A stretch of 64,000 bases of DNA from Roseateles violae. Its GTDB lineage: Bacteria > Pseudomonadota > Gammaproteobacteria > Burkholderiales > Burkholderiaceae_C. Positions within the stretch are counted from its first letter, which is position 1. Each line of letters begins with the position of its first letter. The DNA is taken from positions 558,001 to 622,000 of the forward strand of contig NZ_JAUHHC010000002.1 of assembly GCF_030410485.1 (NCBI RefSeq), in the 5' to 3' direction. The translations under genes and the position numbers were made by a program. The notes beneath the pieces are model-generated. The model saw only the letters and a program-made list of their open reading frames with translations, searched no databases and had not been told where the DNA came from. Below, in pieces: positions 40,884 through 50,408 of the stretch.

Positions 40884-43256
40884 ATGGACTTCGATGCCCC
40901 CGCGATCCGGCACATTCCCCATCTCTACCTGGCCAAGTGGCAGAAGCTGGTCGACATGCTGGCCGAGCTCTACGGGGCCGAGGCCGCGCTGATCAACCGC
41001 GTCGATCCGGACCGGCTGCTGCGGGTCCAGGTCGCCAGCGCCGGGTCCGGCAATCCCTTCGCGGCCGAGCCCGATGCCATCCTCGGCGCGGACGCCTATT
41101 GCGCCAGCGTGCTGGCCGGCCCGGGCGCGCTGGCCGTGCACGATGCCGAGCAGGACGCGCAGTGGCGGCCGCGCCTGGCGGCGAACCGGCAGCTGCGCGC
41201 CTATCTGGGCGTGCCGCTGCAATGGCCGGACAAGTCGAGCTACGGCACCCTGTGCGTGCTGAGCCGCGGGGCGGCCGACTACCCGGAGGCGATGCGGGCG
41301 CTGCTGTGGCAGATGAAGCGCCTGATCGAGAGCGATTTCCGCGCCCTGTACTTCGTCCGCGCGGTCGACCGGCGCAAGGCCTCACTGGAGACGCTGATCC
41401 AGGAACGCACGGCCGAGCTGCAGCAGGTCAATGCCCGGCTGGCGCGCGAGCTGGAACAGAGCCGGCGGCTGGAGGAGGTGCTGCGCGAGCTGGCCGTCGG
41501 CGGCGCGGGCAGCTATGGCGAGGCCTATTTCCACCAGCTGGTCGAGCAGCTGGCGCGCCTGTTTGGCGGCGAGCATGCCTTCGTCGCCCTGGTCGAGCCC
41601 GCTTCGCCCAAGCAGGCGCGGATGCTGGCCTGCTACAGCGGCGGCCGCTGGCTGGAGGAAAGCAGCTATGCGCTGGCCGACATGCCCTGCGCGGAGGTGC
41701 TGGCCGGCCAGAGTCTGGTCGTCGCCGAGGGTCTGGCCCAGCGCCATCCACGCGCGGCGCTGCTGCGGCGGCTGGCGGCCGACAGCTATCTGGGCGTGCC
41801 GCTGTTCGACCTGCGCGGCCAGGCGATCGGCGTGCTGGCCATGCTGGGCAAGCGCCGGCTGCCGGACAGCCGCCTCGCGCGCGAGCTGATGGAGCTGCTG
41901 GCCGGGCGCGCCAGCACCGAGATCCAGCGCATGCGCGTCGAACAGCATCTGCGCCGCATGGCGCATCGCGACGACCTGACCGGCCTGCCGAACCGCGCCC
42001 AGCTGCTGAAGCGGCTGGAGCGGGCGATAGCCCAGGCGCAGCGCGAGCGCCATGTGCTGGCGGTGCTGTTCATCGACCTGGACAACTTCAAGACGATCAA
42101 CGACACGCTGGGCCATGAGGTCGGCGACGCCTTGCTGATCGCGGTGAGCCTGCGCCTGTTCGGCTGCCTGCGCGACAACGACACGATCGCCCGGCTGGGC
42201 GGTGACGAGTTCGCCGCGCTGATGGAGAACATCGATGCGCTGCAGGTCAGCGCCGTCTGCGAGCGCATCGTTGCCGCGCTGAGCGAGCCGCTGTACTGCC
42301 GCGGACATGAGCTCTTCGTCAGCGCCAGCATTGGCATCAGCCAGTATCCCGGCGACGGCGAGGATGCGACCGGCCTGCTGCGCGCCGCCGATGCCGCCAT
42401 GTACCGCGCCAAGGAGCTGGGCCGCAACCAGTTCCAGTATTTCGCCAAGGACATCAAGCAGGCGCTGCAGCGCGATCTGGTGCTGCTGACCCAGCTGCGC
42501 CGGGCGATCCTGCAGCAGCAGCTGACGGTCGCCTACCAGCCCAAGGTCCGCACCGCCGACCGCAGCCTGGTCGGCGCCGAGGCGCTGGTGCGCTGGCACG
42601 ATCCGACGCTGGGGCCGATCGCGCCCGCGGAGTTCATCCCGCTGGCCGAGCGCTCCGGCGTCATCGCCGGCATCGGCGAGCTGGTGCTGGGCCGGGTGAT
42701 CGGCGACCTGCTGCGCTGGCGCGCGGCCGGGCTGCCGGTGCCGCCGATCGCCATCAATGTCTCACCGCGGCAGCTGCTGAGCGGCGGTTTCGCCGGCTGG
42801 CTGCATGCGCAGCTGCAGCAGCAGGGCCTGGGACCCGACTGCCTGATCATCGAGCTGACCGAGGGTTCGCTGATCGAGCGCGGCGCGGCCGGTCTGAAGG
42901 TGCTGGGCGAGCTGAGCGCCCAGGGTTTCAGCATCAGCATCGACGACTTCGGCACCGGCTATTCCTCGCTGTCCTATCTGAAGCGCATGCCGATCAGCGA
43001 GTTGAAGATCGATCGCAGCTTCGTGCACGGCATTGCCGACGATGGCGACGACCAGGCGATCGCCAGCGCGATCCTGAGCCTGGCCCGCACGCTGGGCCTG
43101 ACCGTGGTGGCCGAGGGCGTCGAGGATTTACGCCAGCTGCAGGCGCTCTGCAGCCTGGGCTGCAGCGTCGCGCAGGGCGATTTCTTCCACCGGCCGCTGG
43201 AGGCGGCGGAGTTCGCGGCGCTGCTGGAGGGGGCGGGGCTGCGAGCTGCGGGTTGA
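40884..43256 (+). CDS. GAF-GAF-GGDEF-EAL c-di-GMP signalling protein
   Basis: A 790-residue cytoplasmic protein. A first GAF domain (about 10-160), a short coiled linker (LETLIQERTAELQQVNARLA), a second GAF (about 205-350), a GGDEF domain with an intact signature at 439-443 and an I-site (RDND) five residues before it, and an EAL domain with the catalytic Glu in EAL at 566-568 and DDFGTGYSSLSYL later. Both catalytic centres look complete, so it may make and degrade c-di-GMP, with direction set by the GAF ligands. It overlaps no gene and follows the stand-alone GAF protein closely. Confidence 0.93.
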   Translation: MDFDAPAIRHIPHLYLAKWQKLVDMLAELYGAEAALINRVDPDRLLRVQVASAGSGNPFAAEPDAILGADAYCASVLAGPGALAVHDAEQDAQWRPRLAANRQLRAYLGVPLQWPDKSSYGTLCVLSRGAADYPEAMRALLWQMKRLIESDFRALYFVRAVDRRKASLETLIQERTAELQQVNARLARELEQSRRLEEVLRELAVGGAGSYGEAYFHQLVEQLARLFGGEHAFVALVEPASPKQARMLACYSGGRWLEESSYALADMPCAEVLAGQSLVVAEGLAQRHPRAALLRRLAADSYLGVPLFDLRGQAIGVLAMLGKRRLPDSRLARELMELLAGRASTEIQRMRVEQHLRRMAHRDDLTGLPNRAQLLKRLERAIAQAQRERHVLAVLFIDLDNFKTINDTLGHEVGDALLIAVSLRLFGCLRDNDTIARLGGDEFAALMENIDALQVSAVCERIVAALSEPLYCRGHELFVSASIGISQYPGDGEDATGLLRAADAAMYRAKELGRNQFQYFAKDIKQALQRDLVLLTQLRRAILQQQLTVAYQPKVRTADRSLVGAEALVRWHDPTLGPIAPAEFIPLAERSGVIAGIGELVLGRVIGDLLRWRAAGLPVPPIAINVSPRQLLSGGFAGWLHAQLQQQGLGPDCLIIELTEGSLIERGAAGLKVLGELSAQGFSISIDDFGTGYSSLSYLKRMPISELKIDRSFVHGIADDGDDQAIASAILSLARTLGLTVVAEGVEDLRQLQALCSLGCSVAQGDFFHRPLEAAEFAALLEGAGLRAAG

Positions 43257-43341
43257 ACTCGGTCCTCATTCGGCCGGGTCGCAAGCATGCACCTCGGCCC
43301 TCGTGAGGCGTCGCAAGGTCCGCAGGGACCTTGCTCGGTCC

Positions 43342-44166
43342 TCACTCGGCCCAGACGACCAGGCCGCTCCAGGCGGTGGCCAGCACGACCAGGCCGAAGG
43401 CGATCCGGTACCAGGCGAAGGGCACGAAGCTGTGGCTGGAGATGTAGCGCAAGAGCCAGCGCACGCAGATCCAGGCGCTGAGGAAGGAGAACAGCAGGCC
43501 CACCGCGAACAGCGGGATGTCGGCGCTGCTGAGCAGCGCGCGTTCCTTGTAGAGGCTGTACAGGCCGGCGCCGACCAGCGTCGGGATGCCCAGGAAGAAG
43601 GAGAAATCGACCGCCGCCTGGCGCGACAGGCCCAGGAACATGCCGCCGATGATGGTGGCGCCCGAGCGGCTGGTGCCCGGCACCATGGCCAGGCATTGCA
43701 CCAGGCCGACCTTGAGCGCGTCCAGCGGGCTCATGTCGTCGACCGCATGGATGCGCACCGCGCTGGCCGGCCGCCGCTCGGCCCACAGGATCACCAGGCC
43801 GCCGACGATGAAGGTCGTCGCGACGATGGTCGGCGTGAACAGATGGGCCTTGATCGCCTTGCCGAACAGCAGGCCCAGCACGACGGCCGGCAGGAAGCCG
43901 ATCGCCACATTGAGCACGAAGCGGCGCGCCTTGTCGCTGTGGCCGAGTCCCGCGGCGACCTCGCGCAGGCGCTGCCAGTAGACGATGATGACGGCGAGGA
44001 TCGCGCCGGTCTGGATCGCGATATCGAAGACCTTGCTCTTGTCGTCGTCGAAGCCGAGCAGGGAGCCGGCCAGGATCAGGTGGCCGGTCGAGGAGATCGG
44101 CAGGAACTCGGTCAGGCCCTCGACGATGCCCATGATGGCGGCCTTGATCAACAACATCGCGTCCAC
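43342..44166 (-). CDS. uppP: Undecaprenyl-diphosphatase
   Basis: A 274-residue polytopic membrane phosphatase (BacA) that recycles undecaprenyl pyrophosphate for peptidoglycan synthesis; high expression can give bacitracin resistance. Active-site motifs [15 protein letters not shown] and [12 protein letters not shown] are present. The start is a GTG at 44166, six bases after GAGGAG; an ATG four codons inside lacks such spacing. It is divergent from the TetR/RND cluster. Confidence 0.95.
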   Translation of the reverse strand: MDAMLLIKAAIMGIVEGLTEFLPISSTGHLILAGSLLGFDDDKSKVFDIAIQTGAILAVIIVYWQRLREVAAGLGHSDKARRFVLNVAIGFLPAVVLGLLFGKAIKAHLFTPTIVATTFIVGGLVILWAERRPASAVRIHAVDDMSPLDALKVGLVQCLAMVPGTSRSGATIIGGMFLGLSRQAAVDFSFFLGIPTLVGAGLYSLYKERALLSSADIPLFAVGLLFSFLSAWICVRWLLRYISSHSFVPFAWYRIAFGLVVLATAWSGLVVWAE

Positions 44167-44280
44167 GCGCGCTCCTCTGCGGTTTTTGAACGGGCGCGAT
44201 GATACCCGCGCCGCCGGAGGGCCCCCCGCCCGGCGCCCGCCCGGCCGCCGCCCTTTACCTGGCGTTTACCAGGGCTCGCC

Positions 44281-44328
44281 TTGACCCTCGCGCGAGCCGC
44301 CGCTTACATTACTGACCGACTAGTCAGT
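44281..44328 (+). promoter_or_regulatory. TetR-gene promoter with operator
   Basis: TTGACC (44281-44286) and TACATT (44305-44310) are separated by 18 bases and form a sigma70 promoter. Directly after the -10 is the inverted repeat ACTGAC-CGACTA-GTCAGT (44311-44328), which would cover the transcription start. ACTGAC/GTCAGT half-sites of this kind are common for TetR regulators of efflux operons, so autorepression of the downstream tetR-adaptor-RND operon is likely. Confidence 0.7.
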
Positions 44329-44349
44329 ACAGCCTTCCCGGTCTTCCAC

Positions 44350-45006
44350 TTGAGCACCGCCCCCCGCCAGCGCCGCAAGGAGGCCCGTCCGCAGGAACTG
44401 CTGGACGCCGCCCTGGAACTGTTCGTCGCCAACGGCTTTGCCGCCACCCGCGCCGAGCAGGTGGCCGCGCGCGCCGGCGTTTCCAAGGGCACGCTGTACC
44501 TGTACTACCCGAGCAAGGAAGAGCTGTTCAAGGCGGTCGTGCGGGCCAATCTCTCGGTCCACATCGCCGAGGGCGCCGACATCGTGGCCCAGCACCAGGG
44601 CAGCACGGCCGAGCTCTTGCGCCGGGTGATGAACGAATGGTGGAGCCGGGTCGGCCAGGGGCCGGCCGGCGGCATCACCAAGATCATGCTGGCCGAGGCG
44701 CGCAACTTCCCCGAGCTGGCCGAGTTCTATCTGGACGAGGTGATCGTGCCGACGCACCGCCTGCTGGGCGGCCTGATCGAGCGCGGCATCGCCAGCGGCG
44801 AATTCCGGCCGTTGCCGGTGGCCGAGACCGTCCATGTGCTGATCGGCCCGATGCTGCACCTGACCCTGGCCGAGCATTCCTTCGGCGTCTGCGGCCTGGC
44901 CAACGGGCCGGCGATCGACGCGCCGGCCGTGCTGGCCGCCCAACTGGATCTGCTGCTGCACGGCATGCTGGCCGCACCGGTGCCTACCAAGAAGAAAGAA
45001 AGCTGA
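44350..45006 (+). CDS. TetR/AcrR-family repressor of the RND operon
   Basis: About 218 residues with an N-terminal helix-turn-helix (LLDAALELFVANGFAATRAEQVAARAG, of which ATRAEQVA and SKGTLYLYYPSKEELF are the recognition part) and a ligand domain that varies in the family. The best start is the TTG at 44350 (STAPRQRRKEARPQ); an in-frame TTG at 44281 is inside the promoter. No good ribosome-binding site is present, so expression may be low. It is the first gene before the adaptor and pump, six bases away. It most likely represses them until an efflux substrate binds. Confidence 0.88.
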   Translation: MSTAPRQRRKEARPQELLDAALELFVANGFAATRAEQVAARAGVSKGTLYLYYPSKEELFKAVVRANLSVHIAEGADIVAQHQGSTAELLRRVMNEWWSRVGQGPAGGITKIMLAEARNFPELAEFYLDEVIVPTHRLLGGLIERGIASGEFRPLPVAETVHVLIGPMLHLTLAEHSFGVCGLANGPAIDAPAVLAAQLDLLLHGMLAAPVPTKKKES

Positions 45007-45012
45007 GCCCCG

Positions 45013-46134
45013 ATGAAACGCTGGTTGAAGATCGTCCTGCCCCTGGCCGCCGTTGCGGTGCTGGGCGTTTTCGTGGCCCGCAACCTGGCCGCCCGCCAGG
45101 CGCAGACGGCGGCCGCCGCGGCGGCCGAGCCGGTCGCCGGCCTGGCGCTGGCCGATATCGATGTGCTGAGCCTGCGCCGCCAGCGCTTCTCGACCAGCCT
45201 GGACATCTCGGGCAGCCTGCGCGCGGTCGACACGGCCGTCATCAAGGCCAAGGTCGCCTCCGAGCTGGCCAGCCTGTCGGTGCGCGAGGGCGACAGCGTG
45301 CGTGCCGGCCAGTCGCTGGGCCAGCTGGACACGACCGAGCTCGACTGGCGGCTGCGCCAGGCCGAGCAGCTGGCCGCGGCCAACCAGGCGCAGCTGGACA
45401 TCGCCCGCCGCACCCTGGAGAACAACCGCGCCCTGGTCGGCCAGGGCTTTATCTCGGCCACCGCCCTGGACACGGCCGCCGCCAGCGAGGCCGGTGCCCG
45501 CGCCAATCTGCTGGCCGCCCAGGCCGCGGCCGAGCTGGCGCGCAAATCGCTGCGCGACGCGAAGCTGATCGCGCCGATCTCGGGCCAGGTCTCGCAGCGC
45601 CTGGCCCAGCCGGGCGAGCGGGTGCCGGTGGACGGCCGCATTGTCGAGATCGTGGACATCTCCCGGCTCGAGCTGGAGGCGGCGGTCGCGCCCGAGTACG
45701 CGGCGCGGCTGACCATAGGCGCGAAGGCTCGGCTGCAGGTCGAGGGGCTCGCCGAGCCGGTCGACGCGGTCGTCGTCCGCATCAACCCGGCGGCCCAGAC
45801 CGGCTCGCGCGCGGTCCTGGCCTATCTGAAGGTCGATGGCAAGCCCGGCCTGCGCCATGGCATGTTTGCGCGCGGCCGCCTGCTACTCGACGAGCACGAG
45901 GCCCTGGTCGCACCACGGACGGCCGTGCGGGTCGAGAAGGCCAAGCCCTATGTGCTGCAGATCGTCGACGGCAAGGCGCGGGCAGTCAGCGTCGAGCTGG
46001 GGCAGGGCGGCGAGGCCGGCGGCCAGCCGGTCGTCGAGATCCGCGGCGGCATCGCCGAAGGCGCAAAGCTGCTGTCCGGCACCGCCGGCCAGGTCGCCGA
46101 CGGCACGCCCGTGACCCTGGCGACGGCCCGTTAA
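45013..46134 (+). CDS. RND efflux periplasmic adaptor (membrane fusion protein)
   Basis: A 373-residue HlyD/AcrA-type adaptor with an N-terminal membrane anchor ([18 protein letters not shown]), two lipoyl half-motifs ([17 protein letters not shown] and [20 protein letters not shown]), a central alpha-hairpin and beta-barrel/membrane-proximal domains. There is no lipobox Cys, so it is anchored by the helix. It links the RND pump to an outer-membrane channel in the periplasm. It lies six bases after tetR and three before the pump gene. Confidence 0.92.
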   Translation: MKRWLKIVLPLAAVAVLGVFVARNLAARQAQTAAAAAAEPVAGLALADIDVLSLRRQRFSTSLDISGSLRAVDTAVIKAKVASELASLSVREGDSVRAGQSLGQLDTTELDWRLRQAEQLAAANQAQLDIARRTLENNRALVGQGFISATALDTAAASEAGARANLLAAQAAAELARKSLRDAKLIAPISGQVSQRLAQPGERVPVDGRIVEIVDISRLELEAAVAPEYAARLTIGAKARLQVEGLAEPVDAVVVRINPAAQTGSRAVLAYLKVDGKPGLRHGMFARGRLLLDEHEALVAPRTAVRVEKAKPYVLQIVDGKARAVSVELGQGGEAGGQPVVEIRGGIAEGAKLLSGTAGQVADGTPVTLATAR

Positions 46135-46137
46135 GCC

Positions 46138-49100
46138 ATGTGGTTCACCCGCGTCTCGATCCAGAACCCGGTGATGGCCGTGATGGTCATGCTGGCCTTT
46201 GTCGTGCTGGGCCTGTTCAGCTATCAGCGCCTGTCGGTCGACCAGTTCCCCAATATCGACCTGCCGACCGTCGTCGTGCAGATGGACTATCCGGGCGCCT
46301 CGCCCGAGATCGTCGAGAGCGAGGTCAGCAAGAAGGTCGAGGAGGCCGTCAACACGGTCGCTGGCATCAATGCACTGACCTCGCGCTCCTATGAGGGGAC
46401 CTCGGTCGTCATCATCGAGTTCAATCTCGACGTCGACGGCCGCAAGGCGGCCGAGGACGTGCGCGAAAAGGTCGGGCTGATCCGCCCGCTGCTGCGCGAG
46501 GAGGTCAAGGAGCCGCGCATCTCGCGCTTCGACCCGCAGAGCACGCCGATCTTCAACGTCGCGGTGCTCTCGGAAGACGGAAAGAAGAGTACGCAGGAGC
46601 TGACCACCTGGGCCACCCAGGTGCTGCAGAAGCGCCTGGAGAACGTGCGCGGCGTCGGCTCGGTCTCGGTCGTCGGCGGCCTGCAGCGCCAGGTGCAGAT
46701 CCAGCTGCGGCCACAGGCGATGGAGGCGCTGGGCATCACGGTCGACCAGGTGCTGGCGGCGGTGAAGAGCGAGAACCAGGAACTGCCGATGGGCAATATC
46801 CGCTCGCTGGAGCAGGAGCGGGTCGTGCAGATCAATGCGCGCCTCAAGGCCCCGCAGGACTTCCGCGACATCGTCGTCACGCGACGGATGGGCACGCCGG
46901 TCAAGCTCTGGCAGGTGGCCGATGTCGTCGACGGGCCGCAGGAGGTGGAAAGCCTGGCGCTCTACAACGGCCAGCGCACGGTTCTTTTGAGCGTGCAGAA
47001 GAGCCAGGGCGAGAACACCATCGCCGTCGTCGACGGCCTGATGGCGGCGCTCAAGGAGGCCAGGGCGGTGACGCCGCCGGGCATCAAGACCGAGGTCAAC
47101 CGCGACAACTCGCGCGCCGTGCGCGTCTCGGTGGCCAATGTGACGCGCACCCTGTTCGAGGGCGCGGCGCTGACGGTGCTGATCGTTTTCCTGTTCCTGA
47201 ACAGCTGGCGCTCGACCATCATCACCGGGCTGACCCTGCCGATCGCGCTGATCGGCACCTTTCTGTTCATGTACATCTTCGGCTTCACGATCAACAACAT
47301 CACGATGATGGCGCTGAGCCTGTGCGTGGGCCTGTTGATCGACGACGCGATCGTCGTGCGGGAGAACATCGTGCGCCATGTGCAGATGGGGGCGGACCCG
47401 AAGACGGCCGCACTGGACGGCACGGCCGAGATCGGCCTGGCGGTGCTGGCGACGACCTTCTCCATCGTTGCCGTCTTCCTGCCGATCGGCTTCATGGGCG
47501 GCATCGTCGGCAAGTTCTTCCACGAGTTCGGCATCACCATCGTCGCGGCGGTGCTGATCTCGATGTTCGTCAGCTTCACGCTCGACCCGATGCTGTCCAG
47601 CGTCTGGCACGACCCGCAGGCGCATGGCGTGCACCGCGGGCCACCGCTGACGCTGTATGACAGGACCCTGGGCCGCGTCACCGGCCTGTTCGACGACTTC
47701 ACCGAATGGCTGTCGGCCGCTTATCAGAAGATCCTCGGCTGGTCGCTGGACCACAAGGGCGCGACGCTGGCCATCGCCGGCTCGACCTTTCTGGCGAGCT
47801 GCGTGATGGTGGGCACGGTCGGCAAGGAGTTCGTGCCCAAGGCCGACCTGTCCGAGACGCAGATCAATTTCTACACGCCGGTCGGCTCGGCGCTGGAGCT
47901 GACCGAGGCGCGCGCGAAGCAGATCGACCAGATGCTGCGCGAGCTGCCCGAGGTGCGCTACACGGTGACGACGATCAACAGCGGCTTTGCCGCCGGCAAG
48001 ATCTATGGCGCGATCTATGTGCGCCTGCTCGACCGCAAGGACCGGTCGCGCAGCGTCGAGCAGCTGGCCGAGCCGATCCGCCAGCAGCTGGCGCGCATCC
48101 CGGGCATCACCGTCACCAATATCGGCCAGACCGATCTGGGCGGCGGCAAGAGCCTGCAGTTCTCGATCCAGGGGCCGGATCTTGCCGAGCTCGAGCGCCT
48201 GTCCAGGGACGTGATGGCGCGGCTGCGCCGGATCCCCGGCCTGGTCGATCTGGACAGCACGCTCAAACCCGACAAGCCCACCGTGTCGGTCGAGGTCAAG
48301 CGCGATGCGGCCGCCGATGCGGGGCTCAACGTCAATGCCCTGGCCGGCAGCCTGCGCACGCTCTTGGCCGGCACGACGGTGGGCAACTGGCGCGCGCCGG
48401 ACGGCGAGAACTACGACGTGGTCGTGCGCCTGGCGCGCGAGAACCGGACGGCGCTGGACGATCTGCAGCATCTGCCGATCAATGTCGCGCCGGCCGCCGA
48501 CGGCTCGGCCCGCGTCGTGCGCCTGTCCCAGGTGGCCGAGGTGCGCGCCGCCACCGGGCCCAACCAGATCAACCGCCGCGACATGAGCCGCGAGATCACG
48601 ATCGACGGCAATGCCGATGCGAGATCCGGCCGCAGCTCGGGCGAGGTCTCCAGCGACATCAAGAAGGCGCTCGACGAGACCGCCTTCCCGCCCGGCTACC
48701 GCTACAGCTTCGGCGGCTCGACCAAGAACATGAACGAATCGTTCCAGTACGCGGTCGGCGCGCTGATGCTGGCCATCGTCTTCATCTACATGATCCTGGC
48801 CAGCCAGTTCAAGAGTTTTCTGCAGCCGCTGGCGCTGATGAGCTCGCTGCCGCTGACCCTGATCGGCGTCGTCTTGGCCTTGCTGATGTTCCGCTCGACG
48901 CTGAACATGTTCTCCATCATCGGCATCGTGATGCTGATGGGCCTGGTGACCAAGAACGCGATCCTCTTGATCGACTTCGCGATCCGCTCGCGTGAGGGCG
49001 AGCATGGCCATGGCGTCGATGCCGAGCCTATGGACCGCCGTGCGGCGCTCTTGCACGCGGCCCAGGTGCGGCTGCGGCCCATCCTGATGACGACCCTGGC

Positions 49101-49329
49101 GATGGTGTTCGGCATGGTGCCGCTTGCCTTTGCGCTGTCCGAGGGCTCGGAACAGCGCGCGCCGATGGGCCAGGCGGTGATCGGCGGCGTGATCACCTCC
49201 TCGCTGCTGACCCTGGTCGTCGTGCCGGTCATCTATTGCTATCTGGACGATCTAGGGACCTGGGCCAAACGCCGTTGGACTGGAAATAGAATTCCGCCTT
49301 TGCATGACCCGGCAGCTCAGGCCGACTAG
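46138..49329 (+). CDS. RND-family multidrug efflux permease (AcrB-like)
   Basis: A 1063-residue proton-driven pump with the RND layout: a helix at the N-terminus, two large periplasmic loops and twelve membrane helices. The proton-relay residues are visible in GLLIDDAIVVREN (Asp-Asp in helix 4) and GLVTKNAILLIDF (Lys in helix 10). The motif GGIVGKFFHEFGIT is also typical of the family. Substrates cannot be read from sequence. It works with the adaptor just upstream and presumably the TolC-type channel 1 kb downstream. Confidence 0.94.
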   Translation: MWFTRVSIQNPVMAVMVMLAFVVLGLFSYQRLSVDQFPNIDLPTVVVQMDYPGASPEIVESEVSKKVEEAVNTVAGINALTSRSYEGTSVVIIEFNLDVDGRKAAEDVREKVGLIRPLLREEVKEPRISRFDPQSTPIFNVAVLSEDGKKSTQELTTWATQVLQKRLENVRGVGSVSVVGGLQRQVQIQLRPQAMEALGITVDQVLAAVKSENQELPMGNIRSLEQERVVQINARLKAPQDFRDIVVTRRMGTPVKLWQVADVVDGPQEVESLALYNGQRTVLLSVQKSQGENTIAVVDGLMAALKEARAVTPPGIKTEVNRDNSRAVRVSVANVTRTLFEGAALTVLIVFLFLNSWRSTIITGLTLPIALIGTFLFMYIFGFTINNITMMALSLCVGLLIDDAIVVRENIVRHVQMGADPKTAALDGTAEIGLAVLATTFSIVAVFLPIGFMGGIVGKFFHEFGITIVAAVLISMFVSFTLDPMLSSVWHDPQAHGVHRGPPLTLYDRTLGRVTGLFDDFTEWLSAAYQKILGWSLDHKGATLAIAGSTFLASCVMVGTVGKEFVPKADLSETQINFYTPVGSALELTEARAKQIDQMLRELPEVRYTVTTINSGFAAGKIYGAIYVRLLDRKDRSRSVEQLAEPIRQQLARIPGITVTNIGQTDLGGGKSLQFSIQGPDLAELERLSRDVMARLRRIPGLVDLDSTLKPDKPTVSVEVKRDAAADAGLNVNALAGSLRTLLAGTTVGNWRAPDGENYDVVVRLARENRTALDDLQHLPINVAPAADGSARVVRLSQVAEVRAATGPNQINRRDMSREITIDGNADARSGRSSGEVSSDIKKALDETAFPPGYRYSFGGSTKNMNESFQYAVGALMLAIVFIYMILASQFKSFLQPLALMSSLPLTLIGVVLALLMFRSTLNMFSIIGIVMLMGLVTKNAILLIDFAIRSREGEHGHGVDAEPMDRRAALLHAAQVRLRPILMTTLAMVFGMVPLAFALSEGSEQRAPMGQAVIGGVITSSLLTLVVVPVIYCYLDDLGTWAKRRWTGNRIPPLHDPAAQAD

Positions 49330-49338
49330 GAAATCGAG

Positions 49339-50001
49339 ATGAATATCGAACAAGCCCGCTTCAATATGATCGAACAGCAGATCCGCCCCTGGGATGTGCT
49401 GGACGCGGGCGTGCTGGCGCTGCTGGCCGTCGTGCGCCGCGAGGATTTCGTGCCGGCCGCGCAGCGCGCGCTGGCCTTCATGGACACCGAGGTGCCGCTG
49501 GGCAATGTGGCAGCGGGTCAGGTCATGCTGGCGCCGCGCGTCGAGGCGCGCCTGCTGCAGGAGCTGAACATCGCCCGCCACGAGAAGGTGCTGGAGATCG
49601 GCACCGGCTCGGGTTTCATGGCCGCGCTCCTGGGCCACAAGGCCCAGCATGTGGACACGCTGGAGCTGGATGCCGAACTGGCCGCGCAGGCCGCCGACAA
49701 GCTCAAGCGCGCCGGCCTGACCAATGTGACGGTGCGTCAGCAGGACGGCGCCCAGGGCCTGGCGGCCGAGGCGCCCTTCGATGCAATCCTGCTGTCCGGC
49801 TCGGTCGAGGCCGTGCCCGAGGCGCTGCTGCAGCAGCTGAAGATCGGCGGCCGGCTGGCGGCCATCGTCGGCGAGGAGCCGGTGATGCGCGCGCAGCTGA
49901 TCACCCGCAAGGGCGAGCAGCAGTTCGAGACCCGCGTCCTGTTCGACACCGTTGCGCCGCGCCTGTCGGGCTTCGCCGCGCACAGCCGCTTCGCCTTCTG
50001 A
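49339..50001 (+). CDS. Protein-L-isoaspartate O-methyltransferase-like protein
   Basis: A 220-residue SAM-dependent methyltransferase of the Pcm family. The glycine-rich SAM motif VLEIGTGSGFMAALLG is near residue 80 and the acidic strand-2 residue is in DTLELDAELA. True Pcm repairs isoaspartyl residues. This branch, found beside rhodanese and TolC genes in betaproteobacteria, has an N-terminus (NMIEQQIRPWDVLD) that departs from standard Pcm, so the substrate is uncertain. Its TGA overlaps the next ATG as TGATG. Confidence 0.85.
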   Translation: MNIEQARFNMIEQQIRPWDVLDAGVLALLAVVRREDFVPAAQRALAFMDTEVPLGNVAAGQVMLAPRVEARLLQELNIARHEKVLEIGTGSGFMAALLGHKAQHVDTLELDAELAAQAADKLKRAGLTNVTVRQQDGAQGLAAEAPFDAILLSGSVEAVPEALLQQLKIGGRLAAIVGEEPVMRAQLITRKGEQQFETRVLFDTVAPRLSGFAAHSRFAF

Positions 50002-50330
50002 TGAGGCAGATCGGCGCGGCCGAGCTGCGGCGGCTCTGCGAGGGCGCACAGGCGCCGCTGCTGCTGGACGTGCGCGAGCCCTGGGAGGCGCAGTTGGCCT
50101 CGATCCGCCTCGATGGCGTCGCCGCCAGGCTGCTGCCCATGGGCGAGCTGGCCGGGCGGCTGGACGAGCTGGACCCGCTGCAGCCTGTCGTCGTTTATTG
50201 CCACCACGGCATGCGAAGTCTGCAAGTCGTCGCATTTCTGCAGCGCCAGGGCTTCGAATCCGTCTATAACCTCGCCGGTGGCATCGACGCCTGGTCGCTG
50301 GAGGTCGACGCATCGGTGCCCAGATATTGA
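50001..50330 (+). CDS. Single-domain rhodanese-like protein
   Basis: A 109-residue cytoplasmic protein with the rhodanese fold: LLLDVREPWEAQ at the start, active-site Cys in VVVYCHHGMRSLQVV, and closing GFESVYNLAGGIDAWS. The six-residue active loop starting CHHGMRS suggests a sulfurtransferase. The start overlaps the preceding methyltransferase stop, giving coupling. It ends 78 bases before the tolC-type gene. Confidence 0.9.
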   Translation: MRQIGAAELRRLCEGAQAPLLLDVREPWEAQLASIRLDGVAARLLPMGELAGRLDELDPLQPVVVYCHHGMRSLQVVAFLQRQGFESVYNLAGGIDAWSLEVDASVPRY

Positions 50331-50408
50331 TTGATTGACGACGACGATCCGCTGAAATTCGATTCAAGCAATAAGTCAGACAACCCAGTTGAAAAGACAA
50401 GGAAGCCC

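Noticed and set aside
45883-49056. 1057-codon minus-strand frame opposite the RND pump
   Set aside because: It has the His/Asp/Arg/Gln-rich composition typical of antisense GC-rich translation, with no motifs. The plus strand encodes an intact RND permease.
50331-50408. N-terminal extension of TolC from a TTG at 50331
   Set aside because: It would put an acidic 26-residue leader before the signal peptide. The ATG at 50409 has a ribosome-binding site and gives a normal signal sequence.
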